Below are positions 12,304-24,263 of a DNA stretch of 64,000 nt, one piece after another. Each line of letters starts with the position of its first letter. Within the stretch, counting starts at the first letter, position 1. The position numbers and the translations under genes were made by a program. Under the pieces are notes generated by a model, which was not told the origin of the DNA, searched no databases, and saw only the letters and a program-made list of their open reading frames with translations. The stretch comes from Boesenbergia rotunda (Eukaryota; Streptophyta; Magnoliopsida; Zingiberales; Zingiberaceae). Where the stretch lies: contig JAGFNQ010002604.1 of assembly GCA_024364735.1 (NCBI GenBank), positions 203,306-267,305 of the forward strand, read 5' to 3'.

Positions 12304-13898
12304 AATTTTCTAGTATTAACGACTACGTTTTAAAGTTTTTCGAACCTTTGGGATGAAGTTGAAGGGTCAATGTGCTTAATAACCTAAGTTGGAGGGTTTA
12401 AATGGTTAAAGCACAGGAATTAGGGGCTTGATTTGGAGGAATGAAATAACTGAGGGGCTTAATCGCAAAATGTGTTTTCCTTTTTAGTGGTCGCCTCATT
12501 GCTTTTCTTCCTCTTCTCGCAGTAGCCGCCTGAAATCGATCGCGAGTTCTTCTTGGCGAACTCAGCCAACGCGGGGCTCTTCCCGTCTGGTTTCTAGCGC
12601 CGATCGCAAGCCTCGCTGCTAATACTCCTTCTTCTTCCTCTTCGGTGCATCCAACCAATCCACTCTCTCCTCCCTTCTTCCTTGGTTTTCTTGAGGGAGA
12701 AGGGCTCCGACGATCTACTTCTTGCGGTGAATCGTACTGGCTAATCGTGTGATCGCTAGTTTCATTTGGAGGCAAGCTGCGTGTTGAATCGGAGTTGTGG
12801 ATAGGTTTTGCGTTCTTCCTTTTTATGATGCGAGATCGGTTTGGTTTTAGGTTAGATTTGGGGTGCCATTCGTGGACTTCATGCGAATTGATCGGGCATA
12901 TTTGGAGCTAGGGCTGAATCTTGTGGGTTGTGCTTCCAGGTATGGCTCTAATGGGTGTTTAGTTTTGATGATGCCTCGAATGTGGAATGCCAAGGTTGTG
13001 TTGCTCGGTTCGATTTTGTTTGTGATTTGTTTTTGGATTGTGATATGGTTCTTGTACAGGGATTTGGATATCTAGTCTAGATGGTACCTGATGTGTGGAA
13101 TTCGATTCCAATCTTGTTTCATCCCAATTTGCAGTGTACAAATCGAATCTATTTTGTGATTGTTCATCCGTCGTGAGATCTTGATTTCCCTTTTTCATCA
13201 TCTTCCTTTGCTCGATGAGTGTTTGTTTGGGGTTTTGATCGTATGCTATTATTGCTGTGTGGTCACTGATGGATTAGGGTTTGAGGAATTATGCTCTGTT
13301 TTGGGTGTTCTAAGTTTCTGCCGTGGGCTTTAGCTTGACTCCCTGCTTTTAATTGGGAGGGGATTGGATCAGTGGGTTAGCTGTTCTGATCAGAAATAGT
13401 CCAGTGAGTTTTGGATTGGTGATTTTCTATTTAGATTGTGCAATGGATTTTGTCTAGTTTTGTTCAATTTGATCTGTTGGTTTTTGGAGGAAGCTGTGAG
13501 CTCATGATGAGGTAGTGGTTGATTCCTGTGTTCTGTGAGTTTGATTTTTGGACATGAGATGGTTTCCTCTGGTTTGGGTTGATCATTGGTAGTGGATCTA
13601 ATTAGGTAAGGAATGTGGTTTAGCTAATTTAATTATGATATAAATTAGCTAAATTTTATTCTTTGTTACAGGACACTGATTTGGTTTCAGACTCCTAGAT
13701 GGGGGTTCTCTTCTACTGACATGGACTTCGCAGTTTGAGGCGGGTACTTCGGACTTATCTATTTTAGATATTGTCACAGATTTTATGCATAGTTAGTTAT
13801 AGATAGCAGTAGAGTTTTATTTACTTCCTACTTCCATATATTTACACTTGATGTTAGCCTTATGTTTATACGATAGATTTATTTCTGTACTGCTTCGA
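12304..13898 (+). other. Unassigned LTR-like non-coding stretch
   Basis: The text resembles the LTR of plant gypsy elements: an opening with ACCCGGTCTATAAAA, then phrases such as AATTAGGGGCTTGATTTGG, a C/T-rich leader near 12490-12700 and a long T-rich tail. No terminal TG/CA pair with matching flanks could be identified. The open frames in it are compositional. A host-gene 5' UTR with intron is an alternative. Confidence 0.35.
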
Positions 13899-16064
13899 TG
13901 TTGGACCTCTTTAGCATAAATAATTTGTCAAATTATTTAACCACACATCTAAGCATGCAACTTTATCTTGTGTAGACATGATCATATATTTAAAATTTTG
14001 TAGAAACGTAAACTAATTTACGTATTACCACGCGTAACTCGAAGGAAGGGACGAGATCCAACCGTAAGCGTCCCTTGGAAGCTCCGCCTCTATTCGCATC
14101 CACGCCGAGTATCTTCGGGATGACTTCGCAAAGCCACGAGTTTCGTGTTCTCGAGAACAACTAGATTCTCCGAGAACGTGACAAGAAAACCAAGAGAGAA
14201 GTAATCACATCGGAAAAACTCACTACCAAGGTTGGCCGGAATCACAATTCTGGCGAGAAGGAGGAAGATGACTTGCTCCCAATCCCAAGGTGATAATGGC
14301 CGGAGAGGATGATTGTCCCAACGGAAGAACTTTGTCGCCTTGGTGCTTCTCCTTGTGCTCACAGCAAGAAGAAGGGAGAAGAGTCTTGTGGCCAGCCAAG
14401 AGAAAGAAGGGAGGAGAGGGAGAGAGCCCAGGCAAGAATACTTCGATTGATTTCCAAGCCTTACCTTGGGTCCTTTATATAGTGGCCTCTCAACCGCCAA
14501 GTCTCTTTTTTCTTATGGAATAAATTTTCTTTGACTTATTCCATCATGCCAAGTTTTATCATATTTTAATTCATGATAAAAACCGACCAAGTCTCCTTTT
14601 TTCTTATAGAATAAATTTCTTATCTGGTAAATCAATCCATGATTGATTTTATAAAATAAAATAAACCAATCCATGGTTCCTTTTAATTTCCATGAAAAAT
14701 AAACCAAACCTTGGTTTATTATATAAAAATTTATATCATCCATAATTTTATAAAACAAACCACACTTGGTTTATTTTATAAATTGTACCAAAAACTTGGT
14801 TCTCTCCCTTTGTTGTGGTCGGCCAAGCAAAGAGGATGGAGACCCTCTTTGGCCAGCCCATCCAAGCCACGCCCCAATGAATTAAACTTATTTAATTCAT
14901 CTATTAAGTCTTCAAAAGACTTAGTCATTTTACGCTTCTGATGCGTCTCTGAAAAATTCAGATTCGACCTATCGTTTGGCTTAACCAAACCTAATCTCTC
15001 TTGATTGAAAAATCCAATTTTCAACTTGTTTTAAATCCCTCGGATTACTCGTAGTGCGTGTGACTAAATAGGGTTTCGATTTATGTTGGCCGTCTATAAT
15101 TAATCAATTATAGAACGATCATGAGTGGCACCAGTAGTACATCATGATCCCTAATTAATCGAAAGATCAACGGTTGACCTCAGAAACAATTCTGAAACCC
15201 TTCAGCAGCTATAATGAATCGTGCCCCATTCCCTTCACCATCTTATACCCACTTGGTTCAGGACATGGTCTATGTGTGTCAGTCCCCACTAGGCTGACTA
15301 CGTCACACCTAGCCCAAGTAACGTTTTCTCGTCCTACGGATTCTAATTACTCTCATGTATTTAAGAGATTCATACTCTGAACATGTCATGCTCTGGCCAG
15401 AGGCTTCGAGTAACATTCCGACGATAGGCCTTGGGTATACATCTCCTCGCAAGGAGTGGTGAATCCTTTGTAGGCTGTTCAAACATCTTCGAGCACTTCG
15501 GCTTATACCCAATCATCCTGGGTCCACACCTCCTTGGAGATGCTTGCTTAAGATGTCAAAGTATAAGTCTCCATGACTAAGATGACTTGTACACCACAAG
15601 TCAAAGGAACATCGCACTTAAGCTGTAGTAAGAACTTCATTGACATATCTATATATAGTATACCATATGAAGTTTTACAGTCAGTCACTCCAATGAACTA
15701 GTTCCCTTAACTAGCATTCATGTTTATCTCCGAACATCCCAATGTCACCAGCCAGTGAGAATCAGCTGATTAGAGAATAACCCATGCTAGTCTCAACAGA
15801 ATTGATAGTGTCCTTATTTATCAATTTATCGACTAGGGACAATTTCAATACTTCACAATTGCACATATGAGATAATCACTAGTTGTGAATCCATCACAAA
15901 TTCTCTCATGCTGTGAATTGTATTGCGAGCATTCAGTAAATGAGTTTAAGATCTCAATAAAATACATAAACATGTATACTCAAATAGTGAATATTCATTT
16001 ATTAAAATAAATGATTTCAATCATAAGGCGATTGCTTTATGACACTTTTCTCATATAACTAACA
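13899..16064 (-). repeat. Lone copia-A LTR, minus orientation, 3' end shortened
   Basis: The reverse complement starts TGTTAGTTATATGAGAAAAG (16064) and follows the copia-A LTR to about 13912. It then jumps to GGTCCAACA, missing about 85 bp that precede the end in the intact LTRs. A minus-strand TATA box lies at 14473-14481. It has no primer-binding site or internal region. The flanks do not match (left TTCGA, right CCAGG). The right flank is the interior of E1's 3' LTR, so the left part of that LTR has been lost. Confidence 0.85.
14473..14481 (-). promoter_or_regulatory. TATA box in the minus copia-A LTR
   Basis: On the minus strand it reads CTATATAAA followed by GGACCC, identical in context to the copia-A1 LTR. 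Confidence 0.6.
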
Positions 16065-17161
16065 CCAGGCACCTGGGATGTAGGGCGTCTGACCCTTGAG
16101 GGTGCCCTGAAGCTTGGGGTGCCTGTATCAACACAGGCGCCCAGGATGCTCCTCCTAGGTTCTGTTTTCCTTGCGTTTGATCTTCTGTCTTGCCTCCAAC
16201 TCCAGGTACCTGCAAGACAACAACCACAAGACAAAACACAGATAATCATAGCCTTAGTTAAGTGGTTCTGACTTTGGATTTCACCCGAAATCCTAGGTTG
16301 AACCGACGCCTAATGTTCCCTTTCCCGAGAAACACGTCCTCACCTACTCCACATTGGAGAAGTTGCGTTTGTCAACCGGAACCTCTAGTTGATTGTTCAC
16401 TTAGCCTTCGAGAACCCAAATCTCGAGATGTTTGACCTCGATCGATCTCTACTTCTGTTCGCGATCCCGGCTCGACTAAAGCTTTTGCCAACCGGGACGT
16501 TCGGCTGGACTTTTGCTCGGCCTCCGAGAACTCGGATCTCGAGACGTCCGATCTCGACCCGTCTCTACTTCTGTCTGACAACCCTCGCTCGATAATGTCT
16601 CCGTTGCCAAATCCTCGACCAGGACTTAGTGCTCAGTCCCCCGGACCATGACTTCATGCCCTGCTTCACTCACCAGGACTTAGTCCAACCTAGTTTCACT
16701 CACTATGACCCAACTTCACTCACTAGGATTTTGTGCCCAGCTTCACTCACCAGGACTTAGTCCAACCTAGGTTCCCTTGCTAGGACCCGACTTCACTCAT
16801 CAGGGTTTCTTCCATCACAATTACTCCTTTGCTAGTCATCATGATCCTGACTAGACTTCCTCCAATCTTTAGGTAAATATAACTCCAAACCTCAAGTCCG
16901 GTTTGGTTTACTCCCTTGGTCAAACTGACTAACCCTGGGTTTTGGTTCACTCTGACAAACAGCAGATCCTATTTGGCTAACCCTTTGTCAACTTGATCAA
17001 ACCTGGGGTTTACCCTACCAAACATAAGGTCCTGCTTGGTTTAACCCTTGATCACTTGGACTAACCCTTACCTTGTCTAACATATATTGATACTAACTTA
17101 AGCATATTGTTAAACATCAAAACACTAGAGGAAGACATCACTGATGCATCTTGCACCAACA
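16065..17161 (-). repeat. E1 3' LTR remnant
   Basis: The minus-strand LTR start TGTTGGTGCAAGATGCATC lies at 17161. The remnant matches E1's 5' LTR until it is cut at 16065 by the copia-A LTR. It includes LTR minisatellite units (16610-16800) and repeated segments of the form GTTTGGTAGGGTGAACC. Confidence 0.85.
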
Positions 17162-19268
17162 ATCTCTCCCTTTTTGATGTTTGACAATATTTTAAGTTAG
17201 ATTAGGTCTAAGGGTTAAATCTAGGTTTAATCCTTGCGAGAAAACGAAAAAAAATCTCTAACTTAAGCTCCTCTCTCCCCCTTTGTCACACATCAAAAAA
17301 TAACGGAAAAACTTGCACCAACAATGAGATTTTTGGAAAAAATATAACATGAGCCTTTCTCCCAAATTTAAAAAATGCTTAAGATTTTAAGAAAATGATT
17401 TTCAAAAAACTCTTTCCCCCTTTTAGTTTAAAAAATTAAGTACACATTTAGAAAAATATTAAAAACAACTATGTATTTAATTTTAATATTTCACCAACAA
17501 TGTGGAAACAAATATATGTTAAAACATTGAACTTCCCTAAGTCTGACAACAATCCTAGGAATCTTGTTAACCACAAGAAAATTTCTATATGTCTTAGGGA
17601 TTTTCCATAAATGTATATTTAGTTTTAGAAAAATAATCTCTTTCATGATTTTATTTCTTTTCCAGTCTGACACAATCCTAGGAAACCTTGTTGACTATAA
17701 GGAAAATTTTCCTAAGTGTCTTGGAAACTTTTCCAAATTCAAGTAAAAAACTATTTTCAGGAATATTCCAATGGTTAAAAGATTTTTGAAATATGTTTTG
17801 GAATATATTATTTTGAAACGTATTTAAAAGCCAAAAAGATTTTCAACATGAGTTTTGAAAATAGAATATTATGTTTTCAAATGATTTTGAAAAGATAGTG
17901 TATGAAAACATAATAATTTTGATAATTTTAATAGTTCTTTTAATTTGACCTCCCCCTAAACTTGACACAGTTCTAGGAAGCTTGTTGACTACAAGTGATC
18001 TTCCTCTGAGTCTTAGGGTTTGATTCAAACGAAAAGAATTATCTAATAATTTTTTCAAAAAGTAGTTAGAAAATATAATCAATTTCTTTTGAGTATGACT
18101 CCCCCTAATGACACAATCTTAGGAATTCTTATAGATCATAAAGGATATTTCCTATGTATCTTTAGAGTTCATCTAGATCAAAAGAGCAATTAGCACATTT
18201 TCGAAATGTATTTTGAAATAATATTATACTTTCCAATGAAATAATTTTTGAAAAATATTTTAAATGACATAATAAGTTTTTGAAAAGATAATTTTTAAAA
18301 TACATTTCGAAATGTAAAAATTTTTAAAGCACAAATCATTTTGAAAGATCTGAATTTTCCAAAAGAATAATTTTTGAAATGATGATAATTTTAAAAATAT
18401 AATTTTCTAAAAATGAGAATCCGCAAGAATAAACACTCCCCCTGAACCTGACACCTACTGGCTACCCTTGTTAACTACAAGGACCTCTACCTAAGTGTCT
18501 TAAGAGACTTTAGTGTTGACCTAAAAGGTTTGTGTCTATGTGTGTAGGTCAAACAATTTTTGAAAAGCTAGATAAATTTTTGAAAAAGTATTTTATAGAC
18601 AAGCAATCAAGCAAGCATGAAATTCATTAAAACATTATTATGTTTAAATATTATTTTAAAATATATTTTAAAGAAAATATCCTAAAGATTTTGAAAACAT
18701 TTTCAAAAGCATTTATCAATTAATTAGTCCTTAACATCTCACCCATTCTAAATGTCTCAATACAAGCAAACACGGTTGCCTTATAGGTGTTTGTGAGATG
18801 CTAGAATAATTTTTCTCAATTTTAATTTATAGATTGCTTGACCTTGAGTTAGATTCGAGTTTAATCAACTAGTAGCTTAAAAGTATTTTTCAATAATTGG
18901 CTTCCAGGTCTTGGCGAGGTACAGAGGCCTTCTTTGGCCGTAGCATTATTGGATCATCAACCCTTTCCTTAGACAAAGTCTTTTAAAGAAAAAATGCTTT
19001 TAATTTACTTTTTGAAAAACTCTAGTCTAACTAGTCTAGGTTGTGGCGAGGTAGCTTCAGCTAGTTTCCTAACGTACTATCATCTCGCCCCACCCTGGTA
19101 CTGGGCTAAGCAAGTATCAACCAATCTTTTTCCTATCTAACCGTTTGAAATCATGCAGAAAAGTAAACATGAATGACATGAAAAATATTTAAAAAATAAG
19201 CAAATGCATGAACATGACATTTATGTATAATTCAATCAAGTCAAGACATTTTAATTAGGTTTCTAATA
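17162..19268 (-). other. E1 3' internal region with iterated polypurine modules
   Basis: Non-coding. Reading on the minus strand towards the LTR, five diverged modules (about 18438-18505, 18100-18165, 17945-18010, 17663-17725, 17535-17600) each carry a small dyad (CTTGT...ACAAG), a phrase like CCTAGGATTGTGTCAG and, in most copies, a purine run. A second polypurine tract, GACAAAGGGGGAG, lies at 17275-17290. The last tract before the LTR is AAAAAGGGAGAGA. Copies of the LTR-start motif ATTGTTGGTGCAAG occur at 17312-17325 and, diverged, at 17492-17501. Confidence 0.65.
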
Positions 19269-19337
19269 ATGTATCAAATTTTCGATTTGATACATACTGT
19301 GTGAACCCGTGAATATGTCAACCCACTTTGACATATT
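19269..19337 (-). promoter_or_regulatory. Twin conserved hairpins, E1 copy
   Basis: Hairpin A has 11-bp arms, ATGTATCAAAT (19269-19279) and ATTTGATACAT (19285-19295). Hairpin B has 10-bp arms, AATATGTCAA (19312-19321) and TTGACATATT (19328-19337). The same pair occurs with the same 69-bp span in E2 and E3. The function is unknown. A structured cis-acting RNA signal is inferred. Confidence 0.7.
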
Positions 19338-19369
19338 TATTGCTATTTAGTTGGATGTTTTGGTTGGTT

Positions 19370-19779
19370 AGGATTTTATTTAATATCATATCTGAAGGTA
19401 ATTAATTAGAATTTTAGTTCGTGGATTGAATTTGAATTAAGGATTGAATTGTTAAATAATTTAAGATTTTACGTTAATTAAAAATAAGAGTTAATTAAAG
19501 TTTAAGTTGTTACAAATTAACTTATGTTGTAGAATTTTTTAAAGTTGAAATTATTGAGGATTAATTTAAGTTTGAAATTATTAATGATTAATAAAAGTTT
19601 AAATTATTAAGAATTAATTAAGGTTTAATAATTTAAGAATTAATTAAGGTTTAATTATTAAGTATTAATTTGGATTTAAGTTATTACGATTTAATTTGAA
19701 TTTAAGTTATTAAGATTTAATTTGAAATTAAGATTTAATTTGAATTTAAGTTATTACGATTTAATTTGAATTTAAGTTG
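19370..19779 (-). repeat. A/T-only minisatellite of E1
   Basis: Imperfect units such as TTAATTTGAATTTAAGTTAT repeat for about 400 bp, almost free of C. The repeat lies directly downstream, in the sense direction, of the gag-like ORF stop codon, the same position as in E2 and E3. Confidence 0.75.
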
Positions 19780-20880
19780 TTAAGAATTAGAGTTTAAGAT
19801 TTCAGGGTTAAATAGTAATTGTGGGTCTAATTGCATCATTTCCATTAATTCAAAAAATTCTGATTCCTTAACGTTTTCTTTTGTTTTTAAACTTTCAAAT
19901 TTATTTAATACTTCTGCCTTATTTGAATTTTTGTAAGCCTTGTTAATTATATCCTTAATTTTATTGAATTCATCTTCAGAATCATATTCTTGATCTTCAT
20001 TTTCATTGTTATTTCAGAATTATTAATTAAAATTGTATCATTATCTTCAAAATAGGTAGAATAGTTTTCAGGATTATTAATTAATGTTATGTGATTATCA
20101 TGTTCAAAATTGGTAGAATTATTAATTAATGTTGCAGAATTATCTTCAGCATTATCATGATTATTTTCAGAATTAATAGTTAAGGGTTGACAATTGTTTT
20201 CAGAAATATTTAAATTATATGTAGAAATATTAATTAGAGTTTGAGTAGTATTTTCTGAAATATTATCTTGAGAATCACTAATTAAAATTTCATTAATATT
20301 ATCAGAAATATATAAGGATTTGTGTGAAATAATTTCAAAATTAATTCTTATTAATTGAAGAAATTACAGAATTAATATTTATGATTTTAAGATTATTTAA
20401 ATTATCATGCAATTTTTTTAATTTCTCATACAAATTATCTAATTTAACATGAAAATCTAAATTACCAGAAAAGTTTTATAATTGTGCAGGAATTTGAAAA
20501 TAATTATTGTAAAAATTAAATTTTTGTACCTCCTTTCGCTTTGTTGTCCTGCTGATCTTCCAGTCTGGATACTGGTTCTTGTAATGCCCTGCTTCTGGCA
20601 TTTGAAGCATCTGATGTGGCTTTTGTCCCTCCGGACTCCTGGCGCTGGTACCTCCTTTGCCACCGGTGGTGACGATCGAGTCTTACGAGTAGGACACTAG
20701 TTTTCGTAATGCCCTTGCTTCTGACATTTGAAGCATCTCATATGGCTTTTGTCCCTTCGGACTCTTGGCGCTGGAACCTCCTTTACAGCCGGTGGTGACG
20801 ATCGAGTCTTACGAGTAGGACACTGGTTTTATAGTGTCCTCTCTCCCTGCACTTAAAACGTATTATATGAAATTTAAATA
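19780..20880 (-). pseudogene. E1 gag-like ORF remnant with triplicated zinc knuckle
   Basis: Reading from 20880 leftwards, a zinc-knuckle segment of the CFKCRERGHYK type appears three times, because a unit of about 125 bp is tandemly duplicated (second and third copies near 20705-20829 and 20580-20704). E2 and E3 have two knuckles. Next comes an Asn/Asp/Ile-rich linker full of frameshifts. Finally, at 19780-20075, is the conserved C-terminal motif shared with E2 and E3: NPENYSTYFED, then AYKNSNKAEVLNKFE, then ESEFFELMEMMQLDPQLL, ending in a stop. Stops and shifts show it is dead. The protein was presumably an RNA-binding Gag derivative. The N-terminal capsid part of Gag is not recognisable. 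Confidence 0.7.
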
Positions 20881-20977
20881 CTGACATTATTAAAAAATGT
20901 ACCTGATTCACCCCTGCCTCCCCCTCGATTCCTGGCTTCTTTGCTCCGTCGGCTGTTAGTCCGGTGAAGAGATTCTA

Positions 20978-20990
20978 GGCTCTGATACCA
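20978..20990 (-). promoter_or_regulatory. Primer-binding site of E1
   Basis: The minus strand reads TGGTATCAGAGCC, separated by two bases from the 5' LTR end (ATCCTACA at 20993). This sets E1's orientation. Confidence 0.85.
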
Positions 20991-20992
20991 CT

Positions 20993-21173
20993 TGTAGGAT
21001 TGGTACTGTCAATAGAGGGGGGGTGAATATTGACTCGTAATTTCATCAAAAACTTGTCGTTCGTTCGTTCTAGTCAAAGAGTTAGTACGCAGCGGAAATA
21101 ATAAAGAACGAAAACAAACAACACTCGTACATTTGGGATTTATTTACTTGGTTCCCGATCCCCTGTTGGTGTA
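20993..21173 (-). repeat. E1 5' LTR, piece 1 of 3
   Basis: The LTR end (minus strand ...CCTCTATTGACAGTACCAATCCTACA) and the adjacent R/U5 sequence. It is broken by E2 at 21174. The next piece starts at 46971. Confidence 0.85.
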
Positions 21174-21751
21174 AGATGCATCAATGATGTCTTCCTCAAA
21201 GTGTTTCAATGTTTAATAATATACTTAAGTTAGTAACAATATGTGTTAGACAAGGTAAGGGTTAGTCAAAGTGATCAAGGGTTAAACCAAACATGACCAT
21301 ATGTTTGGTAGGGTGAACCCAGTGTTGATCAGGTTGACAAAGGTTTAGCCAAACAGGACCTGATGTTTGGCAGAGTGAACCAGAACCCAGGGTTGGTCAG
21401 TTAGACAAAGGGTTAGCTAAACAGAACCTGATGTTTGGCAGGATGATCAAACATAGATTTAATCTGGTTAATATACTAAGGGTTGATCACCTAGAACAAG
21501 GGTTAGCTAAACAGGATCTGATGTTTAGCAGAAAACCCAGGGTTGGTTAGTTAGACCAAGGAGTGAGCCAAACATGACTTGATGTTTGGTAGAAGAGGTG
21601 TATAGTCAGGACTAATATGACTAGCAAAAGAAGTCTTTATCAAAGCGAAAGAATGTCCTAGTTTACCTAGGCATGAAGTCCTAGTTCGAGGAATTGGACA
21701 CTAAGTCATGGCCGAGGAATGGGCACCTAAGACCTGACCGAGGGTTGGGCA
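21174..21751 (+). repeat. E2 5' LTR, piece 1 of 3
   Basis: Starts TGTTGGTGTAAGATGCATC. It contains several direct repeats of the form CCAAACAGGACCTGATGTTTGGCAG and, towards 21751, minisatellite units (GGGCACCTAAGACCTGACCG). Copia-A2 inserted at a GGGCA of such a unit. Confidence 0.9.
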
Positions 21752-24249
21752 GTTAGTGATTTGAGAGAAGTGTCCTAAGGCAATCGCCTTATGATTGTAA
21801 ATATTCATTTAAATAAATGATAATTCACTATTTGAGTATACATGTTTGTGTATTTGATTGGGATCTTAAACTCATCTACTGAATGTCCGCAATACAATTC
21901 ACAGCATAAGAGAATTTGTAATGGGATCAAAACTAGTGATTATCTCTAAATGTGCAATTGTGAAGTATTGAAAATATCCCTAGTCGATGAATTGATAAAA
22001 ACGGACATTATCAATTCTGTTGAGACTAGCATGGGTTATTCTCTAATCAGCTGTTTCTCACTGGCTGGTGACATTGGGATGTCCGGAGATAAACATGGAT
22101 GCTAGTTAAGGGAACTAGTTCATTGGAGTGACTAGCTGTAAAACTTCATATGGTAATCTATATAGATATGTCAATGAAGTTCTTACTGCAGCTTAAGTGC
22201 GATGTTCCTTTGACTTGCGATGTTCAAGTCATCTTGGTCATGGAGACTTATACTTTAACATCTTAGCAAACATCTCCTAGGAGGTGTGGACCCAGGATGA
22301 TTGGGTATAAGCCGAAGTGCCCGAAGATGTTTGAGCAGCCTACAAAGGATTCACCACTCCTTGCGAGGAGATGTATACCCAGGCCTATCGTCGGATTATT
22401 ACTCAAAGCCTCTGGCCAGAGCATATCATGTTTAGAGTGCGAGTCTCTTAAATACATGAGAGTAATTAGAAATCCAAAGGACGAGAAAGACAATACTTAG
22501 GCTAGGTGTGACGTAGTCAGCCTAGTGGGGACTGACACAAATAGACTGTGTCCTGAACCAAGTGGGTATAAGATGGTGAAAGGAATGGGGCACGATTCAT
22601 TAGAGCTGCTGAAGGGTTTCAGAATTACTTCTGAGGTCAACCGTTGATCTTTCGATTAATTGAGGGTCATGATGTACTACTAGGTGCCACTCATGATCGT
22701 TCTATAATTAGTGGATTATAGACGGCCAACATAAATCGAAAGCCTATTTAGTCACACGCACTACGAGTAATCTGAGGGATTTAAAACGAGTTGAAAATTG
22801 AATTTTCCAAGCAAGAGAAATAAGTCGAATCTGAGTTAATCAGAGGCGCAACGGAAACTTAAAATAGCTAAGTCTTTTGAAGGCTTATTAGGCGAATTAA
22901 ATGAGTTTAATTCGCAATCGGTTCGGCTTGGTTTGGCCGGCCAAAGAGGGTGCCAAACCCCTTTGGATGGCCGGCCACATTAAAGGGAAGAAACCAATTT
23001 AATTGGTTTAATTAATAAAATAAATCTAGCGCGATTTGTTTTATAAATTATGGATAAATAAATGTGTGTAAAGAAATTTATATAAATAAATTTATAGAAA
23101 TTTATTCTTTTTTTTGGAAATTAAAATGATCCATGGAATGGTTTATTTTAATTTTATAAAATCAATTATGAATTAATTTTTCCATAATAAGAAAGTTTAT
23201 AAATTTCTTATAAAATTTATTCCATAATTAAAAAGAGAGAAGGATTTGTTTTATGGATAAATAAATTTGTATAAAGAAATTTATATAAATAAATTTATAG
23301 AAATTTATTCTTTTTATGGAAATTAAAATGATCCATGGAATGGTTTATTTTAATTTTATAAAATCAATTATGAATTGATTTTTCCATAATAAGAAAGTTT
23401 GTAAATTTCTTATAAAATTTATTCCATAATAAAAGGAGAAGAAGTATTTGTTTTATTATAAAGTTAGTTATAATAAAACTTGGTTTAAACGGAATAATTC
23501 ATAAGTGAATTTATAGGATAAATTTCTTATGATAACTAATTCCGTTAATTCCGTTAAAAGTGAGACTTGGCGAGGGAGAGGCTACTATATAAAGGAACCA
23601 AAGGCAAGCCTTGAATTCCCAATTGATATAGAGCTATCAAGAGATAATTCTCTCCCTCTCTCTCTTATTCTCTTCTCCCTCTCTTCCCTTTAGGGCTGGC
23701 ACCCTCCTTAAGGATTAGGGCCGGCTCCCCTTGTCCAAGTTAGGGCCGGCGCACCCTCATCCCTCCAAGTGGTTGGCGTGAGCAAGGATCACCAAGGAGA
23801 AGCCAAACAAGAAGAAGAAGAAGCGGATCACATCTCCCTCCTTCTCGGAATTTTGATTCCGTTAACTTGTTGGTTAGTTTCCATTCTTTTCTCTTGTTGT
23901 TCTAGTTGTGCCTTTAGAGAATCTAGTAGTTCTCGTCGGCACAAAACTCGTGACTTTGCGAAGTCATCCCGAAGAGAACTCGGCGTGGACGCGAATAGAG
24001 GCGGAGCTTCCAAGGGACGCTACGGTTGGATCTCGTCCCTTACTTCGAGTTACGAGAAGTATAATGTAAATTAGTTTACTTTTTCCGCAAAGTTTTATTT
24101 TATGATTATGTCCACACACCATAAGGTTGCATGCTAGATACGTGGTTGAAATAATTTAGGAAATTATTTTATGCTAATTCTTCCACTGCACGTAAAAATT
24201 TAAAATTTTACGAACCCATATCCTTGTCGACATGCACCCGGTCCCAACA
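21752..24249 (+). repeat. copia-A2 5' LTR
   Basis: Runs from GTTAGTGATTTGAGAG to CCCGGTCCCAACA, with a TATA box at 23586-23593. An AT-rich block with a 203-bp tandem duplication (units starting at 23052 and 23255) is also present in the 3' LTR, so it predates the insertion. Confidence 0.95.
23586..23593 (+). promoter_or_regulatory. TATA box, copia-A2 5' LTR
   Basis: TATATAAA followed by GGAACC, then a CT-rich stretch (CTCTCCCTCTCTCTC) about 70 bp on. This is the likely promoter for the genomic RNA. Confidence 0.7.
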
Positions 24250-24250
24250 G

Positions 24251-24263
24251 TGGTATCAAAGCC
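24251..24263 (+). promoter_or_regulatory. Primer-binding site of copia-A2
   Basis: TGGTATCAAAGCC begins two bases after the LTR end. It matches initiator tRNA-Met with one difference from the usual TGGTATCAGAGCC. Confidence 0.85.

Noticed and set aside
12398..12775. Minus-strand frame of 125 codons
   Set aside because: It lies in a GC-rich LTR-like leader, has low complexity, and shows no homology or splice context.
17162..20992. Hidden pol domains in the E1 internal region
   Set aside because: I looked for YxDD, DTGCSSH, GGEY and TKPL motifs on both strands and found none. The region is AT-rich repeats and a gag-like remnant.
23769..24074. 101-codon frame in the copia-A2 5' LTR, repeated at 31447-31650
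   Set aside because: It is in the R/U5 part of the LTR. The 3' LTR copy has a premature stop, so there is no selection for coding.
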